The notes under the pieces were generated by a model, which saw nothing but the letters and a program-made list of their open reading frames with translations, did no database searches and was not told the origin of the DNA. Both the position numbers and the translations under genes were made by a program. 64,000 bases of DNA from Leuctra nigra (lineage: Eukaryota > Arthropoda > Insecta > Plecoptera > Leuctridae), in the NCBI GenBank assembly GCA_934045905.1, contig OW203771.1, forward strand, positions 2,604,001 through 2,668,000, given 5' to 3'. Shown here piece by piece: positions 47,390 to 59,700 of the stretch. Within the stretch, counting starts at the first letter, position 1. Each line of letters opens with the position of its first letter.

Positions 47390-47459
47390 ATGTCTCAAGT
47401 AAATAAAACCCAGCAAAATAGCATACTGAGACCAGTAATCAATCTAATGGATCAAATAG
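47390..47459 (+). pseudogene. Orphan odorant receptor first exon
   Basis: Encodes MSQVNKTQQNSILRPVINLM DQI and ends phase 1 at ATAG|GTAACA, like the first exons of E (MSRVNEDQQITILRPVINLM) and the others. No exons 2-7 follow before gene F's own first exon at 53761. Either the last trace of a lost receptor or an alternative first exon of F: phase is compatible with exon 2 at 58046, but the intron would be 10.6 kb. Confidence 0.65.
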
Positions 47460-47550
47460 GTAACAGTAAAATCAACTGTCACAACTAAATCGATATTAAC
47501 AAATGCAATAGATACAATTAAAAGTATATCTAAATAAGATACATAGTATA

Positions 47551-47779
47551 AAGGGTACAGGGAAATAACGGTATAAGTCAATTCAGTGATAAAATGTGTA
47601 ATCTTGCAGAGATTTTTATGAGCTTTCAGAATACCCTCGGTTTTTAGAAAATATTACCACAAAGTTTTGAAAAACGCCATTGAAATACTTGTGTGAAAGA
47701 TAGATAGATACAAGTTTCAACATATTAAAACTTCGTTTATTTTAGAATGTTACATATAGCGTTCTTTCCGTACCCTTCT
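47551..47779. mobile_element. Short MITE with AAGGGTACAGG ends
   Basis: AAGGGTACAGGGAAATAACG at the left, TTCTTTCCGTACCCTT at the right; relative of 4178-4922. Confidence 0.65.
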
Positions 47780-49984
47780 TATCTAGTGGAGCGGTCGCTC
47801 CACCCAGCCAAGTCGTACTATACACTCACAGTCACTCAACATACCGTAAATGCCTAATAAACTGAGGAGCAGACCAAACACTTTTACTGTAAGCAACAAC
47901 ATGGCATTTTCGGCCTACTGGATCTCAAAATTGGTAAATCTCACATTGTTGCGAAATATCTTAATTTCGAGCTATGGCCCACCCCACTACATATACCAAA
48001 TTTGGGAACAATAGGTTATGCCATTTGCGCGCTAGAGGACCGAGAAAACAGTGAAATTACACCACTTTCTGATTCTGAAGATGATGATGATTCTGATGAT
48101 ATCACGAAACGTCGCTATGACCGCCACAGCCTAAACGGCTGAACCGATCGACCTGAAATTTTTACCACATGTGCACTTTTGGCGTCTGAGGTGCCTTTTT
48201 ATAAAACCAACCGGAAGCCGCCATTTTGAAACCGGAAGTGACGTCATAACTCAAAAACGTCTGAACCGATTAAAACGAAATTAGCGCCATTCGATTTAGA
48301 TGGTCATCTATATGAAGTATCAATAAAAAAAATATTATTTTCTTATTTTCTAAACCGGAAGTGACGTCATAAATACGCAATATTTAACTTATTTCAACAA
48401 ATTATACTTAAAATACGTACATAATTAACTTACATTGTAACATAGACAATACAATTTATATATTCAAGGTAGCAGTGTTCTCGGCCGCCATTCCTGAAAC
48501 CGGAAGTGACGTCATATATCTAAAACGCCTGTACCGATTGCAACTGAACTAGCTCCTGCGTATTCATTCTGCTATTTATTTGAAAAATCAATTGTGAAAA
48601 ATGAATAAATAAATTAATGGTACCGGAAATGGCGGCAGGAACCACTAAATGAAACCGGAAGTGACGTCATATATTACAAACGGCATGACCGATTTTACGG
48701 AAATATAGGGATTAGGAATTCAGATGGTCGTTCATGAAGGTATCAACTAGATAAAACTAGATTGTTTTCTTATTACCTATACCGGAATTCGGCCGCTATT
48801 TCAAAACCGGAAGTGACGTCATGTATCGAAAACGGCTGGATCGATTATAACGAAACTTAAGCTATTCTTCTTGGATAATCATTTTCATCTTATACCAAAC
48901 GCAACTTTTCATAGTAACCAAATCGGTTGAGGCGTATTTTTTTAAAGAAATTAGTCCCTGCTCGGACATGTGCTACAAGCTGTATGAATAAACTAACAAA
49001 AGAAGTGATATCCCAGAAAAAACACTCCGTGTAAAAATACCAGCCAAGTCTCTTTAACTATAAAAAAAATAGAAGAAATCTAAAAATTCAGCACTGAAAA
49101 GGAGTGATATCAAAAAAGGAGCCAAGTCAACGAATTTTCCAAATTTTAATCGTACCATTGAAATAAAAATATCATCAACCCCCGAGAAATACTTAAAAAA
49201 AGGACTTGGCGCATCGTTTTTTTAAAGACATTTTTCTATTCTTAAGCTTATGCCACTCACATACTACGTAGTTCAGAAATGCCTAGAAAAATTGGGACAA
49301 AACTTTCAAATTAAATATTGAACATTCTGTAAAATATTTTAAATTTAAATATAAGTACGCAAAGAAACATAGCATTGTCTTACAAGCAATAAATACAGAA
49401 CAGTTGTGTTTGTGATTGGTAGGTACCTATAGTTTTGTGGGTACATCAACATACCTACTACAGCATTATACTTTGAACCTTCTCGCCGTGTAATTAATTG
49501 CTATTAATTAACATTTTATACCAAAAAAATTCATAAATTACATAACGTATTACTTTAGATAAAAATCTAGTCAGTAATTATTTGAGCAGCATGGCTCAGT
49601 GCACTAGTCACATATACAAATCTCATTGACGGCCTTCTTGTAATGAGCGCTTTCGCTATTTCCCTCAGTCACGATATTGAGAAGTATGATTGATTAATAT
49701 GACCCTAGAAATAGTGGCAATAACGAATAGACTAGGCCGCTTCCGTTTATTCGTTATTCGTTTATCCGTTTATTTCCTCTGAATATTGACAAAATACCAA
49801 AACTGCCAGTAGGTAAGAGTACTAGTTATATTAAAACGTAGTATGATTCGTCGATAATGAGTGTGATATACTCAGGAAAATATACTTGTAGAGTTCTTCC
49901 TATACTTTTAGGATAGAAAAGTGTCTTTAAAAAAACGATGCGCCAAGTCCTTTTTTTAAGTATTTATCGGGGGTTGATATTTTT

Positions 49985-51904
49985 GAGCGAGCGAAGCGAG
50001 CGACTCCATTTGGCTCTTTTAGCACGGACCTCTGTTTTTTTTTTTGTTTTTTTTTTGTTTTTGTTTTTGTATGCTAAAGGAAGCAATAGAAGTCGCACCG
50101 TTTCACCGATCGACCTGAAATTTTGCACACATGTAAAGACAACCTTCTCTGTTTGCAGACCCAATTTTTTTTTGAAATCCATCCATTGGTTCATTGTTAA
50201 AATAAGTATCTCCTGATAGCCTAAAAAATGAAAATGGTCTTCGAGAAATGTGATCAAACTCATATTTAGCATGGTCAGTAAGACCAACAATGTCACTTAT
50301 TTTACAAATTTTCAGCCGAATCTGTCAAGAAAGTATGCACTTATTGACATTTTTAATAGCTGTCAGAAATGAAACATTGAAAATGAATGTCTTTCCAATG
50401 CAACTGAATCTGATTTGCTTTAGGTACAAGAGTGTTTTGATGGTATGTACACTTTTTTAGTGAAAAGCAGATATTTTTATGTTTATTGAGTTGATCAAAT
50501 TTGAATAATTCAATTTGGATCATAGTTTCCAACAAATCATTTCGAGTTTTTAAGGACCTTGATTGTCTTTTCGTCAATTCGTAGTTCTGATGGCCGTGCC
50601 TCCCGTGTTTCTACTTGGCTGATTTTGCATCCAGGAGGGATTAGAAACATAAGCTCACATTTCAATAATATCATTGAGTGGCGTTTGTTCTCTTCTAGCG
50701 TTCACACGTCATTCCAAATCTCTACTGCATTTTGCTTCTTTTCGTTGATAATTTTGGCAATTTGGTGTACTTTGTGAAGGTATTAGTAAAATTGAATCGC
50801 TTTTAAAGCATAGATATTAGGTATCTACAGTTTTTGTCCAGGGGATTGATTATTTCAAATTATTTTCTTCTTGGAAACGTTGGATTTATTCCGTTTCTGA
50901 GCTTCTGTCTAGCCTGACATTTCCTTGAAGGTTGCTATTTTTTTTTTGAAAGTTTTGATACATTCAGTTCAAAACATTACGTTGTCTTATTTTAATTGTG
51001 GAACGTTGGATTCATTCCGTTTCTAAACTAGGTAGTTACTATTTTACCTGATCCGTTTTTTTGTGTGGAACTTTGATTCCTTTCGCTTATTAGTTGAAAG
51101 GTGTTTACTTTATTTTCATATTTGCGAAGTTTTGTTCAAGATTCATTTCGTAACATTACGACATTGAATACATTACGTCTTTGAGCACACATTTCGTGCA
51201 TTTCAAACATTGATCACACAAATATTATTGTACTTTAATTAGGTAGGTACTCTACTTCTTACTTTTTCATTACCTATCTTATCCCTATTTAAACATGCCG
51301 AAAAATGGAAAGACTTCTGCTAGAATGAAAGCCATAAAGGCGAAAAAGCGTCTGCGTGAAATTGAAGATCAAGAAACTGACGAAGCTAAATCTAAAAGGT
51401 TGAAACAAAATGTCGTTAATAATAAAGCATCAAGGAGCAAAGAGACCCCCGACCAGACTGCTGCAAGGAGATACTCAAGCAATCAACGCAATACCCGCTC
51501 TCGTGCAGCGGGTATTGCCGATTGACCGACCAACTAAAAACTTCGCATGGTAATTGGTTGCAACATTTAAGGTATTTTTGCCAATTTTCAGTCTAATTTG
51601 TAGTTATTTTCAAAAGTTTATCATATCATATGAGTGGTCCCAGGTATATTGTTTGAAGGATATCATGTGATTTTTGAAACTTAACAATGAACCGTTCAAT
51701 CAAAGGTTTAATCGATCAACTTAAAACTTAGCAAGGTTATTGGGACCAATATTTTTGGAAATTTTGGAGATATTTATACAAGTCTGTGACGAAATTCAAG
51801 AATTATTGGCTTTTAATGACATTTTCGATAGACATAATTTCGGTTCGAGGTGTTGCGTGTATCCGTGCTCGCTCATCAACGCGTTACTCAGAGCGTTTTC
51901 CTAG
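49985..51904 (+). mobile_element. Helitron-like element nested in copy II
   Basis: Splits an arm whose intact partner at 49015-49240 shows the uninterrupted site (GATATTTTTATTTCAATGG, read in reverse). Starts GAGCGAGCGAAGCGAGCGAC and ends GCTCATCAACGCGTTACT..GAGCGTTTTCCTAG; at most a TT duplication. The CTAG end, the nearby CGCTCG/AGAGCG stem and the lack of a target duplication suggest a Helitron, but a 5' TC is not visible, so the class is tentative. Carries one ORF (51295-51525). Confidence 0.5.
51295..51525 (+). CDS. Small basic ORF of the Helitron-like element
   Basis: 76 aa, very basic: MPKNGKTSARMKAIKAKKRL .. RSKETPDQTAARRYSSNQRN .. AGIAD. The ETP.Q.AARR pattern resembles the basic N-terminal repeats of insect Helitron proteins (recalled family feature, not searched). 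It stops well before any Rep or helicase domain, so it would be a remnant of a non-autonomous copy. Confidence 0.4.
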   Translation: MPKNGKTSARMKAIKAKKRLREIEDQETDEAKSKRLKQNVVNNKASRSKETPDQTAARRYSSNQRNTRSRAAGIAD

Positions 51905-52129
51905 TTATTTCAATGGTACGATTAAAATTTGGAAAATTCGTTGACTTGGCTCCTTTTTTGATATCACTCCTTTTCAGTGCTGAATTTTTAGATTTCTTCT
52001 ATTTTTTTTTTATAGTTAAAGAGACTTGGCTGGTATTTTTACACGGAGTGTTTTTTCTGGGTTCTCTTTTACCTCAAACTACCCGAAAATTTAGTAATTT
52101 TCGGGTTCTAAACACCTGTTGGACACAAT

Positions 52130-52300
52130 TAAACTAATAGCTTATTCCAAACCATAAAATTATTTTTTTCAGTGAATTGTTCTGAATTCACGTCCATAGC
52201 CCTATTTTGATAACAATTACACTGGAAAAAGATATTGATAAAAATCGATTAAAAAACTCGTCAAGGCCACGCTCACTACCAAGCCCTCTTAATTCATAAA
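52130..52300 (-). repeat. Interspersed repeat (relative of 6185-6420)
   Basis: Reverse copy with AGGGCTATGGACGTGAATTC..TTATTGATAAAAATCGATT on the two strands and GTCAAGGCCACGCTCACTAC. Confidence 0.45.
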
Positions 52301-52402
52301 TGTCAGGACTCAAGAGGAACAGAACAGCGCGAGAGAAAGTTTCGAAGCCAGGAATATCTATGTTGTACTCACTTCCTTTTATTGGGAGCAATTGTGCACA
52401 AT

Positions 52403-53034
52403 TAAGGTGGCTGTATATCACGTGACTTTTTAACCAAAAACTACACATTTTCTATTGGAAGGGTTCAGTTTAGCAAATACTTCTCACTCATCAGATAAGT
52501 TACGACACATCTATTGGAACTAATTCTACGCAGAAAAGAACTGCGAAAATAACATATTAGATGATTTTACTTCCATGCACCTAAATATTCTCAAATCAAG
52601 ACCTGAAGTTGAAGGAAATTCTACGAGTTGCCAAAAACAGCAAACATTACTCTAATAAAAAGGCATATATGCATCACAAACCTGACGCAATGTCAGAATG
52701 TATAACATGCGCTCATTCTTCGTCTTTCCAGTGAAATGTTGAGATATTAATTATATCCACTATTATGAATGTAATGATTAAACGAACAGCACTTAGTTTT
52801 GACAGTCTTCACACGCGTTCGTATACACGAAATTTGTGTTGTTTTTATTATAAAATCACTGCAAAATTAAATAATATTGACTGCAAATATTGAAAAGCTC
52901 CAGTATGCAGTGAATTTCCTTCATAAATCACCTTGGATTACTCAACATGAACGATGTAAGGTATGTACTCATAGGTAACTATTTCTTTTGATCGGATGTA
53001 GAGAAATAAAGTCACGTGATATTCAGCCACCTTA
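52403..53034. mobile_element. MITE with AAGGTGGCTG ends
   Basis: TAAGGTGGCTGTATATCACG TGAC at the left and GTCACGTGATATTCAGCCAC CTTA at the right, inverted, with TA at each end. 632 bp, no ORF. Confidence 0.7.
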
Positions 53035-53547
53035 AATACTGACCGAAAAATGTTTAGTAATTATATTTTAAAATCTGTACAGTCTCTTGGAATGTTTTTT
53101 AGAATAAGAATTTTGGAAATAAATATTTTCCTGTGGCAAATACTCTGAAATTTAGGCATAATTCAATGACTTAAAGATTTTCCTATTTTATTATCAATGG
53201 ATCCTGAAATAAAAAATAAAATGTCTTTCAATTTACCTTTGGTTTATTGATTTTGCAATACATAATAATATCCTAGGTGCCACTCGCGGGGCAATTTTCT
53301 GTTATTGGGTCTTGAAATATTGAAGTGCAAGTGAAACGTAACTCGTCCAGCATCAAAAGTAATATTGAAATTAAATAAAAAAAGGTCTGTGGCGCGTAAA
53401 CTCATATAAAAGTCGGCACACCTGTAACAAACAAGTTCATATCCACACATTATAAAGCCCATTTTTGGTATACGCTGAATTATTTTGTAAGTGTTAAAAT
53501 GTTGACTTTTGTTTTAATAAACTCACCAAGACGATTGTAAGGAAGTT

Positions 53548-53665
53548 GTGTGGGATCCAAACATATGGCAATTCGTTCGGCCCACCAGGCATTCTTATGT
53601 TTCTCTTCGAAAACGAAACCAACATCAATGAAATATGTAATAACGAACATTAAGCATATTTCCCT
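53548..53665 (+). promoter_or_regulatory. Shared upstream block, gene F
   Basis: GTGTGGGATCCAAACATATG GCAATTC, then TTCGAAAACGAAACCAACAT CAATGAAATATG; 213 bp before the ATG. Confidence 0.55.
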
Positions 53666-53760
53666 GCAAAATAGCACAAAACAATGGAAATGTTTAAAGT
53701 AGGTAAGTAGGTAGTTGAAGTTATTGTCTAGACAGGACACTTTACTTCTAACTTCAAGCC

Positions 53761-56700
53761 ATGGCGCAAGTGATGGGAGAAATGGAATTAGCTTACATCT
53801 TGAAGCCAGTGATTATTCTTATGGATCTGATTGGTACGTATTTTAAGTCGAACTAAGTTGATTTTACATTCTGTTTTGTGGAGATACTTTTCAAACCGAA
53901 TCAAATCATTACGTCACACTCTTAGAAATATAATCTGTACTCAGAAGAAGAATGACATTTCCATTCCAAAAAATCTGAATTCCATGTAAATTACTCACGT
54001 GGTAAGACAAACTACCACTCATACTGCCTTTAACAATCTTATTTTATTGGTAGCATTTGTCATTATGAAAGAGAATACTTAAATACAACTAATTTTTTTG
54101 ACTTCAATCAATCAAATTGATATTATCGATGCAACTTGATTACATGGTTCTTAGTGTGTGCAACTCTAAATCTAGAAAATGTACAACGGGCCTTTTACTT
54201 CCGAATTAAAGATTTACTAATACTATTTGTGTTAGAAAGGAATGTGCGAAAAAAAAAAGATTTGACTTGAACAAAATAGTCCATGTTTATTGATTTTTCC
54301 TCGATTATTGAGGGCTGTAAGCACTAAAACAGTGCAAAATGTGATACTAATTCCTTTAGCAGTCTTATAGGAAATTTTCCGCTCTTTCTTAATTTCGATA
54401 TCCTCAAAAAATCGGGCGGCCATTTTGGGCTCCAGGGCTGTTCAAAGAGCCAAAAGGAGTGTATTTCAGTGAAATTATAATACTTTGGTCAATTTATTGT
54501 TCTTTTATAATAAACGATGTGTCAGGAAGGTACGATAAAAAAATAAAAATTCTAGGTCTAACCAAAGTTGTATTTATTCAAGAAATTAAAGATGTCGGCG
54601 GATAAGCTCTAAAATGCCAGTAATTTTCAGGGAATTCGTTTTTCAAGGTTGCAGTTGCTTATGTAGGTTAATATTATGAACCTTTATCTTAAATATTGAT
54701 GGATCACGAAATTCACCCTTTGGGGGGTGGGGGGTGGAGACCTAAAGGTTTCGATATCAGTAAAATAAACGATAGTAGATAGGGACTAATAATTTCTTGC
54801 ATACACTAATAAAATTGTGCTCTGTTCGAAAAAAATCACAAGATCACAAAATTATGTCGCCATCTTGAATGAGACGCGATTATATTTAGTTCTTTTGTGC
54901 TCAGCAGTTCAAAAATCATGATAAATGAGCTGTTTTGGTCATCCCTTGTTCACTGTAAATGTATCGAGTCACCGCCTCCTGGACGAACATTACATGCTAA
55001 ACTCCCTATCCTGGGACGTTTTTTCAATACAAGAATGCAATTTCAATGAGAACGGTTGGAGATACAGAAAATATGCAAATTACAAATTTTATTATTAGTA
55101 TTAGAGCTATATTTTATGTCAAATAAACTTTTTCGTAGTGGTTATAAAACTTACTAAATTTTACGAAAAATGAAAAATAAACACTTTTTATCCAAGATGG
55201 CGGCATAATTATGAGTTCTCGTATTTTTTTTTGAAGAGAGCACATTTTTTTTAGTATGTGCAAGGAACCATTTTACTCTAGCTAGTGTGGGCTATTGTAC
55301 AGATATCGAAACCTTTAGGTCTCCATCCCCCACCCCCCAAAGGGTTAATTTCGTGACCCATTGGTTTTTAAGTTAAAAGTACATAATATGAACCAACATA
55401 AACAACTGCAACCTTGAAGCACAAATTCCCTGAAAATGGCGGTCATTTTAGAGCTTACCCGCCGACATCTTTAATTTCTTGAATAAATACAACTTTGGTT
55501 AGACTTAGATTTTTTATTTTTTTATCGTACCTTCCTGACACATCGTTTATTATACAAGAACAATAAATTGACAAAAGTATTATAATTTCACTGAAATACA
55601 CTCTTTTTGGTACTTTGGACAGCCCTGGAGCCCAAAATGGCCGCCCGATTTTTTGAGGATATCGAAATTATGAAAGAGCGGAAAATTTCCTATAAGACTG
55701 CCAAAAAGGAAAAATTAGTATCACATTTTGCACTATTTTGCCAAATGTATGTGCTAACAGCCCTCACTAGATGTAAAACTATTTCAAACTTTTTTTTTAT
55801 CGTCAGTTGAACCATAAAAAACACTCCGTGTAAAAAAACAGCCAAGTCTCTTCAACTAAAAAAAATTATGAAATCTAAAAAATTCTGCACTGAAAAGTAG
55901 TGATATCAAAAAATTGGCCAAGTCAAAACTTTATTTGAAAATCAAAAAATACTTGGCGCATCGTGTATACATAGTTTAGAAGTATAGACCAGATAGAAAA
56001 TATTTATCAAATATACATAATACATATAGTATACCTATGATGCCCTAAAAAAACGATGCGCCAAGTATTTTTTGATTTTCAAATAAAGTTTTGACTTGGC
56101 CCATTTTTTGATATCACTACTTTTCAGTGCAGAATTTTTTAGATTTCATAATTTTTTTTAGTTGAAGAGACTTGGCTGTTTTTTTTACACGGAGTGTTTT
56201 TTATGGGGATATCACTCCTTTTTTTAGTTTATTCATAGAACTTGTGACGTCATATCGATTGAACAATTACTAAATCCTTTAAAAAAAGTCGCCATTGACA
56301 ATTTGGTTAACTAATGAAATTCTGCGTATGGTACTATATATTTGCTTTAAATGATCTTTCATGAAGAATAGCAAAGGTTTCATTCCTATCAGTCAACCGA
56401 GTTCCGAGATATGGCAACACTTCGGTTTTCAAAATGGCTGCTGAACTTACTGCACTGCCACATAGAATGTATATCTATAAATGATGTTAATCATTTAAAG
56501 CTTTCTGAATATGTATTTATTATATAGGAGGGGATTATAATAATTTTTTAAATTTGAATGACGTCATTTCCGGTCTCATAAATAGGAAAATTCTAGTTTT
56601 ACTGTTCCTTTTTCATAGAGATGACCTTCCGAATCGTTTGGCGGTAGTTTCATGCCGATCAGTCAACCAATTTTCAAGATATGACGTTACTTCCGGTTTC

Positions 56701-59700
56701 AAAATGGCTGCTGAAATCACTGACCCTTTGAATTATAATTTAAACATGATTACATTTTATTATAAGCTGTCTCAAATAGTATATTTATTGTATCAAAATG
56801 TAAATTTGTGAGATTTTTAAAATGTGTGACGTCATTTCCGGTTTCGGTATGGGAAACTGCAAATATTATTGATGATAATACATAAAGTTGACCGTCTCAA
56901 TTGTTTAGCGCTGTTTTCGTTCATATCTATTTAGCCGTTATTGAGATATGATGTCACTTCCGGTTTCAAAATGGCGGCTTTCGGTTGGTTTTATAATAAG
57001 TCAAATGAGATATCAATTAAGTTCATACGTTACAAAAATATCAAAATAATCGGATCAATCTTTGTTGCCGAAATGCCAATCGATGTATTTCAAATTTCAT
57101 GACATCATTTCTGGTTTCATTAACATAATGTATAGTCTTTTGCTACTGATAATCCATAAAGTTGACCGTCTGAATCGTTTGGCGCAAATTTCGTTCCGAT
57201 CGGTCTAGCCGTTGACGAGATATGACGTCACTTCCGGTTTCAAAATGGCGGCACAAAAAATTCATGGGGTGAAGGTTAAATCAGACGCCAAAAGTGCACA
57301 CGTGGTAAAAATGTGAGATCAATCGGTTCAGCCGTTTAGGCTGTGGCCTGATTTGAATTCCAGGAGACTACTACTACTACTACTGAGATTATTATTATTA
57401 TTATTATTATTATGAAAACCGCCCTAAAACACTGTTTTCTCAGCCCTCTAGCTCGTAAAGGGCGTAACCTATTGTTCCCAAATTTGGTATATGTTGTAGG
57501 GTGGGCCATAGCTCGAAATTGAGATATTTTCCAACAATGTGAGATTCCCCAATTTAAGATCCAGTAGGCCGAAAATGCCACTTTGATGCCTACAGTAAAA
57601 GTGGGTTTGCTCCAGCCTTTATATGAGAGTGTGCGCGCGCCGTACTACTTGGCTGGCGTGGAGCGACCGCTCCACTAGATATTATTGAAAAGAAATCCGC
57701 AGTCTCCATAAAGTTAATACTCGATTATTTTATCATTGCTTGTGCCAAAAGATAGTTGTGTAAATTATCGATCCAACGCAATTCATCTAGGTAATCAATG
57801 TCGAATTCTCGTAAAATAGGGTAAACATTGAGACACTTTATAAGAAATACAATTACCTTTGACCACGACCTATCAATCATGTCCCCTTCTCTCCTCACTT
57901 TCTTAAAACCGTAATAATAATATAATTAAATTCTGCCTGTTTTCGGTGCATATTTCAATATTCCCATACTAAATCAATTAAAAGAAACTAAGTAAAACGC
58001 TTCAATTTTATAACTTCTAAGTATAACCAGCTATCATTTCAACAGGCATGTATTCCTACAAGCCTAATGTCAACAAGACTGTATGGAGTCGACTGAGGTA
58101 TTACATACCTCGCCTGGTCTTAGCAGAACGAATCTTCGAGTTAGTATTCTATCGCTACCTCTACATCTACATCCAATGGAACACGTTAACTCTACAAGAC
58201 TCGCCCAAGATCGTCTTCGGCACTACTCTTGTAGCCTGTCTCTCAATTTCGATCTTCAACTTCTACTACCGATGCGATGATTTTCGTCGGGCTGTGACGT
58301 CATTGGAGGAAATCAACGTCAAGTATGCCTCTGACAAATTACGTCATCGACGAATGACACAGAAAATAACAAGAATTTCATATTTCATGACGAAATATAT
58401 TCTGGGGCTTATTTGCATTGCCTTCATTATTCCCTGGATTTTTTTAACCTACATCGATTCCAAAACGGACGCTCTGGGTCTCGTGTCTAAAGGGTGAGTT
58501 TTGGGTCATAATGATCATACACATAACAGTTATATTCACAAAGTTTTCATCCAAATTCTGACGACTAACAAGTTTCAAAGGAGAGTTTGCTCGGGGCATT
58601 CACTAAAAATTATTTAAACAATCACTGTTATTTTTCTGATTGTTTCAGAGTTTATTTTCCTTATGACATCACAAAATCGCCGAACCGTGAAATAACCGTC
58701 ACGATCTACTATGGAATTTGGGCGACAACAATCATGATATTTTGTGCCATTCAGTTTATTAATATTTCAATAGTTTTATTTTTCATCTGTCTGCTTAAAA
58801 TTCTTCAACATAAACTGTTGAATATCCGAGCTGACAGTCTCGAGCACATCAAGGCCAAGCGTCGCCAGAAGACTGAGAACAGTCGAACACCAGCTGAGCG
58901 AGGTGTGATGGAGTTAAGTCAAGGAGGAACACATCTTGTCCCAACAGTCTCGTATGAGAGACCAAGGGCATGGAAGGTGATAGGAGCGCATCGGTATCCA
59001 ATCAGATACAAAGCTGATGAAGAGAAGCGTGAGCTTGACTTGGAGATGGAGAGACGTCTGAAGGAATTCATCCAGCATCATCAGGAACTTATAAGGTGTT
59101 TAATGGATTTGGCTTCAATAATGTGAAGACTGTTAAGCAGAACATTATTTGTCTTTTAACAGTAATCTCCATTTTGTTTGTTTCAGTGTATATAATGACG
59201 TTGTCGGCTTACTTCAACCGAATTTAATCAGTGCGACAATTTTGTACTTTGTGCTGCTCTTCTTGGTTGTTCTTTATTGTACAGTGAGTATCAACCGAAC
59301 TAAATATCTATGTTAATGTCAATTAATACAAGAAAACCAATACGGTTTCTCATGAATAGTAACCAATTGTCAATTGATATTAGCCAAATTGGAAATGTAA
59401 AGAAATCGCATTAAGTAGAAAAGATTTTGAATTACTACTATCTTCGGCATTCTCGCAATGGTTTTGTGTACCTAGTTTGACCATTACTTAAAAAACGTAA
59501 ACTCATCCTGAAATTTCTAATTGTGCGTGAGGAAACATTTTTCCCGACACGAAACTTGGAAAGACGTTTTTCAAGTAATACATGTAATTTCATAGCAGCA
59601 CTACTTTTTATAACTCAGTGAATGCGAAACTATACAAAGATTTCGATGAACCAAACACCATTCATTTCCTTCTCGTATCAACCCAATTGTACATCAGTAG

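Larger units (their letters stand above)
47786..52070 (-). mobile_element. Composite fold-back element, copy II (reverse, interrupted)
   Basis: On the minus strand: arms 51905-52070 plus 49908-49984, and 49015-49240, then TGACGTCACTTCCGG motifs (48235-48830) and the conserved tail ending in the hairpin GTGGAGCGACCGCTCCAC at 47786-47805. One arm is split by a 1.9-kb insertion at 49985-51904. Confidence 0.65.
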
